NCBI GenBank assembly: GCA_051001215.1
Contig: JBPCNP010000025.1
Coordinates: forward strand, 1-21,530
DNA: 21,530 nt
Direction: 5' to 3'
From: DATAQC01 sp051001215
Lineage (GTDB): Bacteria > Actinomycetota > Acidimicrobiia > Acidimicrobiales > AC-14
Shown here: positions 6,803-13,857 of the stretch, one piece after another
Position numbering within the stretch: the first letter of the stretch is position 1
Layout of the letters: every line of letters begins with the position of its first letter
Notes under the pieces: model-generated
Database searches by the model: none
Told to the model about the DNA's origin: nothing
Seen by the model: only the letters and a program-made list of their open reading frames with translations
Program-made: the position numbers and the translations under genes

Positions 6803-7480
6803 ATGCCGAAGAGAGCGCAGGGCGTGTACGCCGACGGCCGCGGCGGGTGGTACTTCAAGGTCACGCTCGGCACCGATGCCCTGACCGGTAAGCGTGTCCA
6901 GATCACCAAACGCGGCTACCACACGGCGACCGACGCCGCGCGGGAACGTCATGAGTTCCTTGCCAAGGTCGACACTGGCCAGGTGCGCGCCAGCTCAAAG
7001 CTGCTCACGGTCAACGAGATGCTCGATCTCTACCTCGACGGCATCGACGCCGGACGGCGTGCTGGCCGAGAAGTCCCGCTTCGATTACCGCCACCACGCG
7101 GACGACTACGTGCGTCCGTTGCTCGGCGCTCGCAAGGTGCGCGACATCACGCCCGAGGTCATACTCGCCTGGCAGCGCAAGCTGCTGAAGGGTGGCCGGG
7201 TCAAGGGTGGAGGGCCTCTCGGGCCGAACACCGTGCGACTGGCCCGAGCGCCGCTGGCCGGCGCCATGAAGCTGGCGCTGGCATCCAACGTCATCGCCGT
7301 GAACCCGATCATCGCGGCGCCTCGACCGCGTGCGCCCCGATCGATCCCCCGTCACTGGACGCCGGAACAAGCGCGTGAGTTCGTCGGCCTCATGGAAGGC
7401 GACCGGACCTATCCGGTCTGGGCCTTCCTGCTCAGCTCCGGGGTTGCGCATCGGCGAGCTGGTGTGGATGCTGGGGCAAA
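6803..7480 (+). pseudogene. int: phage-type tyrosine integrase, frameshifted and truncated
   Basis: The ATG at 6803 is preceded by CGGAGG. The N-terminal AP2-like arm-binding domain reads GVYADGRGGWYFKVTLGTDA and TGKRVQITKRGYHTATDAAR. The core-binding (SAM-like) domain follows with LTVNEMLDLYLDGIDA. One extra G near 7052 shifts the frame, and the reading continues GVLAEKSRFDYRHHADDYVR, PLLGARKVRDITPEVILAWQ and NTVRLARAPLAGAMKLALAS. A second extra G in the run at 7439-7442 shifts it again to SSGLRIGELVWM, which contains the first catalytic Arg motif (G-L-R-I-G-E-L). After about 7480 no H-x-x-R or catalytic Tyr motif can be found in any frame. The gene is inactive as sequenced. Both frameshifts are single G insertions, so a sequencing artefact should be considered for them, but the missing C-terminal half is real loss or divergence. 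Confidence 0.8.
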
Positions 7481-7639
7481 GGTCGACAGCCAGGCCAGGC
7501 CCTCGTCGGCCATGACGACGGCTACGAGGCCCTCGTCGTGGGGCCCGACGGTGCCCTCACCGCCTGGCCGTGTCGACCTGGCGCCCGGCCATCCGGCCGC
7601 GTTGGGCGCCGGTCATCCCCTTCTCCGACTCCCATGATG

Positions 7640-8122
7640 ACGACGGCGCGCTCCCCCAGCCCTCGGGCGATCACGTGAGCGATGGTCAGGGTCACGGCGA
7701 TCGAGAGGACGATCACCACCGGCAGCTGCCAGGCCTCGACCACCGAGGCAACGCTCACGGAGTTGAACAGGGCGTGCATCGCCAGGCCCGGGTAGAGAGA
7801 CCCCGTCCAGTGGTACACGAGGTTGAACCCAAGACCGAACAGGGCGACGGGGACCAGGAAGCCCAGTGGCGTCCAGCCAGTGTGGGTGGCAGTGGGATCA
7901 CCAACCCAACCACGGACAGGTTGAAACCGATGAGCAGGACGACAACCCCGACGCGGGGATCGCCACCCTCGCGACAAGTGAGCGGGCGCCGAGAGCACCG
8001 CCGTAGGAAACGGCGACCGCCACCCACGCCGTCCAGGGTCTCCACCCCGCCGCGCCCATGCTCAACGATACCGGGAGCGCGCCCAGCCCGTTGAGCTTCC
8101 CCGACCCGAAGGCGGACGACAT
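7640..8122 (-). pseudogene. CPBP family membrane protease relic
   Basis: Minus-strand pieces in three frames join into a membrane protein. A GTG/ATG-like N-terminus near 8122 reads SGKLNGLGALPVSLSMGAAG and WTAWVAVAVSYGGALGARSL. Next comes GVVVLLIGFNLSVVGLVIP. Last comes PLGFLVPVALFGLGFNLVYH, WTGSLYPGLAMHALFNSVSV and VVIVLSIAVTLTIAHVIARG. The block GSL-x-P-x-x-x-x-H-A-L-F-N-S is the third motif of CPBP (Abi, Rce1-like) intramembrane proteases. The essential E-E-x-x-x-R motif and the F-x-x-x-H motif, which should precede it, are missing. Frameshifts lie near 7975 and 7900. Recognisable ends with the catalytic middle absent again suggest internal deletion. The last frame stays open to 7522, so the 3' boundary is approximate. 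Confidence 0.65.
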
Positions 8123-8131
8123 GCACGGCCG

Positions 8132-8137
8132 TACATA
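8132..8137 (+). promoter_or_regulatory. -10 element for the DUF6226 gene
   Basis: TACATA ends eight bases before the GTG at 8146, placing a transcription start at or next to the start codon. There is no ribosome binding site in between, so a leaderless mRNA is likely. No clear -35 hexamer is seen. Confidence 0.45.
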
Positions 8138-8145
8138 CCCCTATC

Positions 8146-8694
8146 GTGGGCGACGTGGACCAGCCCCCCGAAGCCACATACAGGCGCGTGACCAACCCGG
8201 AACGCTACGCGGTCGTTCGCGATGAGACGGCGGCCTTGATCGACGAGTTGCGCGCTGAGTTCGACGTCGAGATCATCGAGGATGTCGACGATGGAGACTT
8301 CACGCGCGGCCGGCACTGTGATGCGGTCGTGCGGCTCGTTCCGGCCGGAGCAGGCGCGCCCGTCACGGTGGCCTGCACCCGCTTCCCAGGCATCTATGTG
8401 AGGTTCGGCAACTGGACGATCTACGCACTGCCGCATTGCGGTTGCGATGCGTGCGCCGAGGACCCGTCGACGCTGGTCGACGACCTTCGGCGTGACATCC
8501 GTGAGGTGGCAGATGGCTTGTTCCAGGAGGAATTCACGAGATCACGGGAGCTGAGACGAACATTTGGCTCATCGAGCGGCTCGACCTGGCTCGATCGCGG
8601 GATGGTTCCGGCTGGATTGCGACCACACCGGTCGCAGTGGGGACCGTGGCGACGCCGATCCCAAGTGGACGGTACTTCGACTCCTGGCGCGTAG
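8146..8694 (+). CDS. DUF6226 family protein
   Basis: A soluble 182-residue protein. The N-terminus YRRVTNPERYAVVRDETAAL, the core ARFDVE/FDVEIIEDVDDGDFTRGR, VTVACTRFPGIYVRFGNWTI and the conserved cysteine cluster ALPHCGCDACAEDP match the actinobacterial DUF6226 family. Its C-terminal W-G-P-W-R-R-R also fits (PHRSQWGPWRRR). Function is unknown; CGCDAC could bind metal. The GTG at 8146 follows a good -10 element without a leader. It is intact while both neighbours (CPBP relic and methyltransferase relic) are broken. The coordinates cover the whole family length. Confidence 0.8.
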   Translation: MGDVDQPPEATYRRVTNPERYAVVRDETAALIDELRAEFDVEIIEDVDDGDFTRGRHCDAVVRLVPAGAGAPVTVACTRFPGIYVRFGNWTIYALPHCGCDACAEDPSTLVDDLRRDIREVADGLFQEEFTRSRELRRTFGSSSGSTWLDRGMVPAGLRPHRSQWGPWRRRSQVDGTSTPGA

Positions 8695-8904
8695 GTGCCG
8701 CGAGCAGTGGTCGGAAATCAACGCGTGCATTGTGGAGATCTGTCACCGTGGTCCGCATGTACGGCGAGACTGCGGGCCTCTACGACCTGACCCACGAGAC
8801 GCAGGGACGTGACGTCGACGCGAAGGCAGATCTCGTCATCGCCGAGCCGCATCGACTACGGCCGGACGCGCGCTCGCTGCTTGGCGTCGCCTGCGGTACC
8901 GGTG

Positions 8905-8914
8905 CGAATCGAAT
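8905..8914 (+). repeat. 5-bp tandem duplication causing a frameshift
   Basis: CGAAT CGAAT directly after the codons for the G-x-G motif of the methyltransferase relic. One copy fits the ancestral reading GTGANLVRF exactly. Confidence 0.7.
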
Positions 8915-9142
8915 CTGGTTCGCTTCGCGCAGACCTACGAGGTGGCCGGAGTCGACCTGAGCGATGACATGCTCGCCACCGCTGCTTCGAGATGCCTGGC
9001 GTTTCGCTGGTGAAGGCGGACATGCGTGAGTTCCGTCTCGATCGACGCTTCGATGCAGTCGTGTGCCTGTTCAGCAGTATCGGGTACCTGACGGACGAGG
9101 TCGATCTACGACGGGCTGTCGTGACCATGGCGGAGCACCTCA

Positions 9143-9162
9143 CCCCGGGGGGCCCCGGGGGG
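9143..9162 (+). repeat. 10-bp perfect tandem duplication causing a frameshift
   Basis: CCCCGGGGGG occurs twice back to back. With a single copy the methyltransferase reads LTPGGILMIAAG; with two it shifts out of frame. This is a slippage-type insertion. Confidence 0.8.
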
Positions 9163-9327
9163 CATCCTGATGATTGCCGCAGGGCTTGGCTTCGGGCGTC
9201 TGCCCCCATGCTCCACCCGGGCCGAGCCGTGTACGTCGGAGAACCGTCAGGAGGAGGGCGTTGACGCCGGGCCGCCGGCCGGAGCTAGTGCACCCTGGAC
9301 CAAGGCAGAGCAAGAGCCGCCGGACTG

Positions 9328-9840
9328 GTGCTCCTCTTCCTGCTGCTCGTCGCCTGCACTGCGAACCGCACCATGGACACGGCGTTCGCCGAACTGGAGG
9401 ATGCTCTTCTCCCGTCGTTGCGACAGGTCACGAAGGACCGAAACGCGAATGTTGCGAGCGCTCGTCACGAGGCGATCGGAGAGCCGGCCGAGATCGCTGC
9501 TCTGCTCCGGTCGTCCCTGGTCGAGCACCCTCGACGGCGAGGTATTCGAGCTCACCGAACCACCGGAATCCGCTCACGGGTGGAAGCATCACGGTGCAGG
9601 GGAGGTGGAGCATGGTGGGTCATCAGTAGGGGGGCCCGACGCTGAGGGGGACTGGCGGCCGTTCAGGAGGAGGTCGTGGCCACGGGCGTGCGCGCCCTGC
9701 TCGGTGGCGTGCAGGGCGCCTATATCGACCCACGGCGACGGGTCGTTGTGGTCACGGTCTGGTTCGCCGACGGAAACGCCTCGCGGTTCGGAGAGGAGCG
9801 TTGGGTCGGGCGCACGCGTCAGCGGACGGTTGCGTCATAG
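9328..9840 (+). pseudogene. putative lipoprotein, degraded
   Basis: One frame reads LVLLFLLLVACTANRTMDTA and then FAELEDALLPSLRQVTKDRN. A hydrophobic stretch ends in a lipobox LVAC, followed by a helical region. The n-region lacks a good start: a GTG at 9328 begins inside the hydrophobic core, and a stop lies upstream. Past 9510 the frame breaks up (STLDGEVFELTEPPESAHGW in a second frame, SITVQGRWSMVGHQ in a third). A last piece, AVQEEVVATGVRALLGGVQG then AYIDPRRRVVVVTVWFADGN, ends at a stop at 9840. These pieces could be one lipoprotein of about 180 residues with several indels, or two unrelated small genes. The family is not recognised. Confidence 0.35.
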
Positions 9841-10390
9841 ACCTCGTCCGCCGGCAGGCTCAAGAGTCGCGCAGTCATCTCCTCCTTGAGTTGCCGGGAG
9901 CGAATGGCCTCCGCTGGTGTGGGGGCTTCCCTGCATGCGACTTGGAGGAACTCGTCCGGCACGAGAGACGCCCGGGCGACCAGGTCGGCGACCGTGCCCT
10001 GGTAGGCAAGCCGAAAGAAGAAGTGGCCTCCCGGAGCCTCCGGAGCTTCGGCCCCCGCGGGCACGGACGTCAGCCGGTAACGGTCGCCGGTGACCGCCCG
10101 CGTAACCATCTCGAAAGCGTCGCGTGCGCCTCCGCCGGGAAAACCGCTCTCAACAGTGATCTCGTACCGCTCCGGCGGTTCACCAGGGGACAGCAGTGGA
10201 AACGCACGCTCCATCGCCTTGAAGGCGTGGGCGACACCGGCGATCGAGCTCCTGCCGTGGTACTTCAGGAGGTCATCGAAGCAGATGGAGACCAACCCGC
10301 CCTGATCGAGGACGGCGAGTGTCGTCATGGGCGAAGTACTGCCCGAAGGGCCGTCTGCGGCGGCGCCGCGTGGCAGAACTGACAAGTCAT
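9819..10390 (-). CDS. FmdE-like/unknown protein, probable N-terminal frameshift
   Basis: The main frame encodes MTTLAVLDQGGLVSICFDDL, LKYHGRSSIAGVAHAFKAME, ESGFPGGGARDAFEMVTRAV, HFFFRLAYQGTVADLVARAS and a charged C-terminal helix ending LPADEVYDATVR. The spacing of YHG...G-x-x-x-x-F-K, G-x-R-D-A-F-x-x-V-T and the F-x-F-R strand recalls FmdE-type domains (F-H-G-H...D-A-I-x-x-V-T-G), but the metal-binding Cys residues of true FmdE are absent, so this is tentative. In the +1 frame an ATG at 10390 with AGAGGA two bases upstream gives MTCQFCHAAPPQTALRAVLR and then shifts into the main frame near 10328 if one C has been lost. I think that is the real N-terminus, with a CxxC pair. Without repair, translation could start at a GTG at 10412 or the ATG at 10328. 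The 3' end overlaps the lipoprotein relic tail to tail. Confidence 0.6.
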
Positions 10391-10466
10391 ATTCCTCTCG
10401 GGGAGACCTCACAGGCGATGAAGGTTAGCGACGCGCGGAAGTCACGTGGGACCATTCCTTCATCGG

Positions 10467-10488
10467 CCACTGGGGTCCCACTGGGGTC
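10467..10488. repeat. 11-bp perfect tandem duplication
   Basis: CCACTGGGGTC is repeated twice without a gap in the spacer between the membrane protein stop and the FmdE-like start. It could be a slippage duplication like those in the methyltransferase relic, or a two-site operator upstream of the FmdE-like gene. Confidence 0.6.
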
Positions 10489-10533
10489 GGGCCGGCCGCG
10501 CCATTGCTGACGCCGGCCTCATCCCCGATCCGG

Positions 10534-11151
10534 TCACCGCAGCATTGACGTACATGCCGACCCGGTCGCCCGTCGACGGGGCGCGGCCAGCGCCCACCCA
10601 GCGGCCATGGCAGTGCCCGTCAAGACCAGGGACGGCAGCGATTCCGCGAACGTGATCACGTCGCTGCTTGATCCGCCGCCGGTCGCCGTGGTGTACGAGC
10701 GCGGGTCCTGGTGCGCGAACAGGACAAGAACCGCAGCGGCCAACCCGACGAACACGGCCAGGATGACGCCGCCCGCGGTTCCGATCGGAGGCGGCCGGTT
10801 AACGGATCGGCGGCCGTAGCCGACCAGGAGCATTCCCGCCGGGATCAGGAGCGGCAAGGTGACCAGCGCGAATGACAAGAAGCTCAACGGGATCAGGCAG
10901 ATCGCCGCGGGCAAAAGGAGCGCCGACCTGTCGCTCATCGCACACAAGGCCAAGATGCCCGGAGCGGCAACGACGGCCCCGAGTGCGAGCGCTGCGGCGG
11001 CTCCCTCGATCCCACGCTCGGGAGGCGTCCCCCCGACAAACTGCAGCAACCCCAGGGCAAGACCGGCCACCATCACCAGGGCGCCGGTCGAGGCGATGAA
11101 CCCCCTCGAACCTGCAATCCCGAGGCTCCGGTCGTTCCCAGAAGTGCCCAT
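10534..11151 (-). CDS. five-helix integral membrane protein of unknown function
   Basis: A 205-residue hydrophobic protein starting MGTSGNDRSLGIAGSRGFIA. About five membrane segments can be seen: STGALVMVAGLALGLLQFVG, AAAALALGAVVAAPGILALC, LLLPAAICLIPLSFLSFALV with LPLLIPAGMLLVGYG, GGVILAVFVGLAAAVLVLFA and SLVLTGTAMAAGWALAA. No catalytic or transport motif is recognised. The frame is open further upstream into the tetR gene, but the ATG at 11151 is the natural start because it faces the divergent tetR ATG 19 bp away across a shared palindrome. It is therefore probably the target of that regulator. Signal peptide-like or pore features are not evident. Confidence 0.7.
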   Translation of the reverse strand: MGTSGNDRSLGIAGSRGFIASTGALVMVAGLALGLLQFVGGTPPERGIEGAAAALALGAVVAAPGILALCAMSDRSALLLPAAICLIPLSFLSFALVTLPLLIPAGMLLVGYGRRSVNRPPPIGTAGGVILAVFVGLAAAVLVLFAHQDPRSYTTATGGGSSSDVITFAESLPSLVLTGTAMAAGWALAAPRRRATGSACTSMLR

Positions 11152-11155
11152 CTGC

Positions 11156-11161
11156 CTATCA
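11156..11161 (+). promoter_or_regulatory. candidate -10 element of the tetR gene
   Basis: TATCAT lies nine bases before the tetR ATG at 11171 and partly inside the palindrome at 11159-11174. Together with the absence of a ribosome binding site this suggests a leaderless transcript. There is no convincing -35. Confidence 0.35.
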
Positions 11162-11174
11162 TGCGTACGTATGA
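11159..11174. promoter_or_regulatory. 16-bp near-perfect palindrome, likely TetR operator
   Basis: TCATGCGTACGTATGA pairs in seven of eight arm positions. It lies in the 19-bp gap between the divergent membrane-protein and tetR genes and covers the tetR start codon. A TetR dimer bound here would control both genes. Confidence 0.6.
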
Positions 11175-11752
11175 CTGATACCCGCGCCAGGTTGCTCGAC
11201 GCCACGCGCCGTTGCATTGGCGCCAACGGCCTGGCCGGCACCACCTCCAGGGACATCGCGTCCTCAGCGGACGCCAACCTGGCCGCCATCACGTACCACT
11301 TCGGGTCCAAGGAGGAGCTCGTCGCGCAAGCGTTGCTGGAGGGGCTGCGCGCCTGGCTCGCGCCCACGATCGAGGTCCTCGGGACCGATACCGACCCCGC
11401 GGTCCGCGCCGCGCTGGCGATTCAGACCCTTACGGCCACCTTCCAAGAGCAGAAGCAGGACGCTTCGGGCTACCTACAAGCCCTCATCGAGGCTCCGCGG
11501 ATCCAGCCTCTGCACGACGGCGTGATCCGGCTGTGGGCCGAGCTACGTTCACTCCTGGCAGCACAGATGACCCAGATGCAGGACCGCGGCGAACTCGACG
11601 GTTGGGTCGACCCCGACGCGATGGCCGGCGTCCTCGTCGCGGTCGCCAACGGCTTGGTGCTCCACGTCACGGTCGACCCCGGGGGTCCGGCTCTCGAAGA
11701 CATGGTCGGCCAGTTCGGATCGCTCCTTCTCGGAGCGCACCATACGCGGTAG
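11171..11752 (+). CDS. TetR family transcriptional regulator
   Basis: A 193-residue repressor. The N-terminal helix-turn-helix is textbook: TRARLLDATRRCIGANGLAG (residues 4-23), then GTTSRDIASSADANLAAITY and HFGSKEELV (residues 23-50). The C-terminal ligand-binding domain is helical (ALAIQTLTATFQEQKQD, GVIRLWAELRSLLAAQMTQM, PDAMAGVLVAVANGLVLHVT). The ATG at 11171 sits inside the operator palindrome and has no ribosome binding site, fitting a leaderless mRNA. It is divergent from a membrane protein, the usual geometry for a TetR repressor and its efflux or membrane target. The ligand is unknown. The frame is open upstream antisense to the membrane protein, which is a GC artefact. Confidence 0.92.
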   Translation: MTDTRARLLDATRRCIGANGLAGTTSRDIASSADANLAAITYHFGSKEELVAQALLEGLRAWLAPTIEVLGTDTDPAVRAALAIQTLTATFQEQKQDASGYLQALIEAPRIQPLHDGVIRLWAELRSLLAAQMTQMQDRGELDGWVDPDAMAGVLVAVANGLVLHVTVDPGGPALEDMVGQFGSLLLGAHHTR

Positions 11753-11971
11753 TCGGGGCCCTCGATCCTGTGTGACCTTTCCGTCGACGCGAGGCTCTGG
11801 GCAAGATCCTCTCCGAGGAGGGCGGCAGGCGAGGACCGTACAGCGGCTATCTGAGCATGCCGCCCGCAGGGCGCCGACGGCGGCGGGTGTCACCACCGGA
11901 TCCACCGATGAGTTCGCGGCTCGGGGGATGTCGAAAGGGAGACACCGCTCGAGCACCGTGAAGGAGCCACC

Positions 11972-12769
11972 ATGCCCACAAGAGACACCGCACCGATCGG
12001 GGCGCCCTGCTGGGTCGACCTCATGACCTCCGACACCGAGCGCAGCCGGACGTTCTACTGCGACCTCTTCGGCTGGACCGCGGAGGAACCGGCCGAGGAG
12101 TTCGGCGGCTATTTCAGCTTCACCAAGGACGGCGTGCGGGTGGCGGGCTGCATGGCCGCCCGGCCCGGCTCGGACATGCCGGACGTCTGGTCCGTCTATC
12201 TGGCCACCGACGACGCGGCCAAGACCACTGCCGCCGCCGTGGCCGGCGGCGGCAGTGTGATCGTCGACGCAATGGCGGTGGGCGACATCGGGACGATGGC
12301 CTTCGTCGCCGATCCCGCCGGCGCGGCCGTCGGCATCTGGCAGCCCGGTGTCCACCCGGGCTTCGGGGTCCTGGGCGAGCCGGGCACGCCGAGCTGGTTC
12401 GAGCTGCACACCCCCGACCACGATGCCGCCGTCGGCTTCTACCGCAACGTCTTCCGGTGGGAGACCCACGACGTGAGCGACACGCTGGAGTTCCGCTACA
12501 CCACCCTCGAACAGGGCGATACCTGGCTTGCCGGGATCATGGACTCGTCGGTGTTCCCCGAGGTTCCCCCCGCCCACTGGTCGGTGTACTTCGGGACTGA
12601 CGACGCCGACGCTGCCCTGGTGAGGATCGTCGATCTCGGCGGGTCGATCGTGGCCGCTCCCGAGGACACTCTCTACGGCCGTCTCGCCATTGCTGCCGAC
12701 CCGACGGGCGCCCGCTTCAAGCTCGTCGGACCGAACGCGGCAATGCCCGCCAACACCTCCTCGAATTGA
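11972..12769 (+). CDS. two-domain VOC (glyoxalase/dioxygenase-like) family protein
   Basis: A 265-residue protein with two vicinal-oxygen-chelate domains. Domain 1 (about 7-125) contains GAPCWVDLMTSDTERSRTFY and CDLFGW, and ends FVADPAGAAVGIWQPG. Domain 2 (about 135-257) contains PSWFELHTPDHDAAVGFYRN and VFRWE, and ends AADPTGARFKLVGP. This tandem arrangement (W-x-D-L...F-Y-x-x-L-F-G-W) is typical of actinobacterial VOC proteins, often misnamed hydroxylase; only some have glyoxalase or resistance functions. The metal ligands cannot be assigned safely. The ATG has AAGGAG five bases upstream. It is monocistronic; the 219 bp between it and tetR holds no recognised gene. Confidence 0.9.
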   Translation: MPTRDTAPIGAPCWVDLMTSDTERSRTFYCDLFGWTAEEPAEEFGGYFSFTKDGVRVAGCMAARPGSDMPDVWSVYLATDDAAKTTAAAVAGGGSVIVDAMAVGDIGTMAFVADPAGAAVGIWQPGVHPGFGVLGEPGTPSWFELHTPDHDAAVGFYRNVFRWETHDVSDTLEFRYTTLEQGDTWLAGIMDSSVFPEVPPAHWSVYFGTDDADAALVRIVDLGGSIVAAPEDTLYGRLAIAADPTGARFKLVGPNAAMPANTSSN

Positions 12770-12802
12770 GGCCACGACCAAAACATCCGCAGTCCGAGGA
12801 GA

Positions 12803-12827
12803 TTCACAGGAAACTCTCGGGGAACTC
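12803..12827 (+). promoter_or_regulatory. direct repeats resembling an OmpR/MprA-type response-regulator box
   Basis: TTCACAGG and CTCTCGGG are separated by AAA, and a further partial unit GAACTC follows, giving an 11-bp period. OmpR-family regulators bind such direct repeats once per helical turn, and mycobacterial MprA boxes use CTCAGG-like halves. No intact gene lies downstream on this strand before 13000, so it may be an orphaned promoter. The region 12770-13006 otherwise shows only a weak 38-codon frame at 12881. Confidence 0.3.
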
Positions 12828-13006
12828 CCAACCGCTGTGCGTCTACTGGGGTGACAGCGGGGTCCCGAGGATCGAGGCTAATGGCGGCGAAGGTTCACTC
12901 ACGGCGATGCGGGCAGCCGAACGGGACCTCTCGCCAACGCTGCTTTGAAGTCGCGGAGCGCAACGCCGGCGAAGGCAACATCGACATCCGTCAGGAGTAG
13001 GTGCCC

Positions 13007-13423
13007 TTACTCGACCCAGTCCGCGGCAGTGATGCCGTCGGCGTGACCGGCCGGCCACTGGACCAACTCGATGCGGTTGCCGTCGGGATCGACGACCCAT
13101 GTCGTTCGAAAGTCGTCTGAGCCATCCGGTGATGAGGGCACGTCGGCGTCGATGCCCTGCGCTGCCAGCTGCCTGATCGTGGCGTCCATGGATTCGACCT
13201 TGATGACGAAGTGGCTGAGCCCCGTGGCGACGTCGACCTCACCTTGGTCGGGATCGTGGACGAGTTCGATGGTGACGAACTCGTCGGCGGGAAGTTTGAG
13301 CATCGTCAGGTGGCCCAACGGGGTCTCGGCGACGCTGCCGACGACCTCGTAGCCGACGGCGGTGTAGAACGCGAGCGACCGGTCGAGATCGGCCACCCGC
13401 AGGCCGAAGTGCAAGGTTCTCAC
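13007..13423 (-). CDS. single-domain VOC family protein
   Basis: A 138-residue protein beginning RTLHFGLRVADLDRSLAFYT with AVGYEVVG, the N-terminal half of a VOC fold. The second half holds GLSHFVIKVESMDATIRQLA and ends TWVVDPDGNRIELVQWP. H in TLHFGLRV, E in VTIELVH, H in GLSHFVIKV and E in DGNRIELVQW occupy the positions of the usual four metal ligands, so an active metal site is plausible. GTG at 13423 is preceded by GAGG and overlaps the stop of the upstream DHFR-family relic by GTGA, showing it was the second gene of a coupled operon. The substrate is unknown. Confidence 0.88.
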   Translation of the reverse strand: MRTLHFGLRVADLDRSLAFYTAVGYEVVGSVAETPLGHLTMLKLPADEFVTIELVHDPDQGEVDVATGLSHFVIKVESMDATIRQLAAQGIDADVPSSPDGSDDFRTTWVVDPDGNRIELVQWPAGHADGITAADWVE

Positions 13424-13840
13424 CTACTCACCTCTGCCGGTTGGTATCGGTGGATGGCAGTTCCGCCTGGGAACGTGCGAGCCTCGATCGGGACCAGCCA
13501 CAGCGGTTCTCGCAAAGCGCTGAACAGGCCGGTTCCGTGACCGATCGCCACTGGCGATTCGGCTTTCCGGCCAGTCGGCGCGGGTCAGGGTCTTCGAGAA
13601 GACCACCTTGGGGATCTCGTTCATCACGTTGGCGTACACGCCGGTGGCGGTGGGCCACACCGAGGCCATGGCCTCGTAGGTGGCTCGGCCCATGATGTGC
13701 GTGCCCGCTTCACGCAGCGATACGACCTTCCATGCCACGACCTCGTCGTCGTCCGGCGGAAGTCCCCAGTCCTCGTAGCCCTTCGTGCCGTGGACGAAGC
13801 CGTCGAGGGTGACGCCCAGTTGCAATAGCACTGGTCGCAC
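13420..13840 (-). pseudogene. dihydrofolate reductase family (RibD C-terminal) gene with internal deletion
   Basis: A GTG at 13840, with AAGGGA six bases upstream, starts RPVLLQLGVTLDGFVHGTKG, then YEDWGLPPDDDEVVAWKVVS and GTHIMGRATYEAMASVWP, TGVYANVMNEIPKVVFSKTL and WPESRIASG. At about 13550 the reading changes frame into PVAIGHGTGLFSALREPLWL and VPIEARTFPGGTAIHRYQPA, ending at the stop at 13420. The two parts are the start and end of the widespread DHFR-like/RibD_C reductase family (V-T-L-D-G-F...M-G-R-x-T-Y-E...P-K-V-V-F-S-x-T-L; P-V-x-x-G-x-G-x-x-L-F...E-x-R-x-F-P-G-G). About 50 residues, including the A-x-G-G-x-x-F dinucleotide loop, are missing. The junction coincides with the inverted repeat ATCGCC-ACT-GGCGAT at 13544-13558. 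The stop still overlaps the VOC start by GTGA. Confidence 0.8.
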
Positions 13841-13857
13841 GCCAGGTCCCTTCGTCA

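Larger units (their letters stand above)
8748..9205 (+). pseudogene. class I SAM-dependent methyltransferase broken by tandem duplications
   Basis: The reading starts VVRMYGETAGLYDLTHETQG and reaches the SAM-binding motif LLGVACGTGAN. At 8905-8914 CGAAT is present twice in tandem; removing one copy restores LVRFAQTYEVAGVDLSDDML. Near 8990 one base is lost, after which the frame gives MPGVSLVKADMREFRLDRRF and DAVVCLFSSIGYLTDEVDLR, through MAEHLTPGG. At 9143-9162 a 10-bp unit CCCCGGGGGG is duplicated; removing one copy restores PGGILMIAAG. The order GTG motif, GVDLS, DMR, DAV, PGG is classic for Rossmann methyltransferases of the MYGETAELYDL type. The C-terminal substrate domain is absent. The substrate cannot be inferred. 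Confidence 0.8.

Noticed and set aside
6505..6909. Minus-strand frame with GFEPPTRGCRSN
   Set aside because: This is the well-known false peptide produced by reading a tRNA-like sequence antisense.
11753..11971. Possible small gene between tetR and the VOC gene
   Set aside because: Open frames exist only through GC bias; no start signals or motif were found apart from the VOC ribosome binding site.
11549..12781. 410-codon frame antisense to the two-domain VOC gene
   Set aside because: A shadow frame; the VOC gene opposite has a ribosome binding site and clear domains.
12881..12997. 38-codon frame starting at an ATG downstream of the direct repeats
   Set aside because: No ribosome binding site, no recognisable family, and biased composition; not enough to call a gene.
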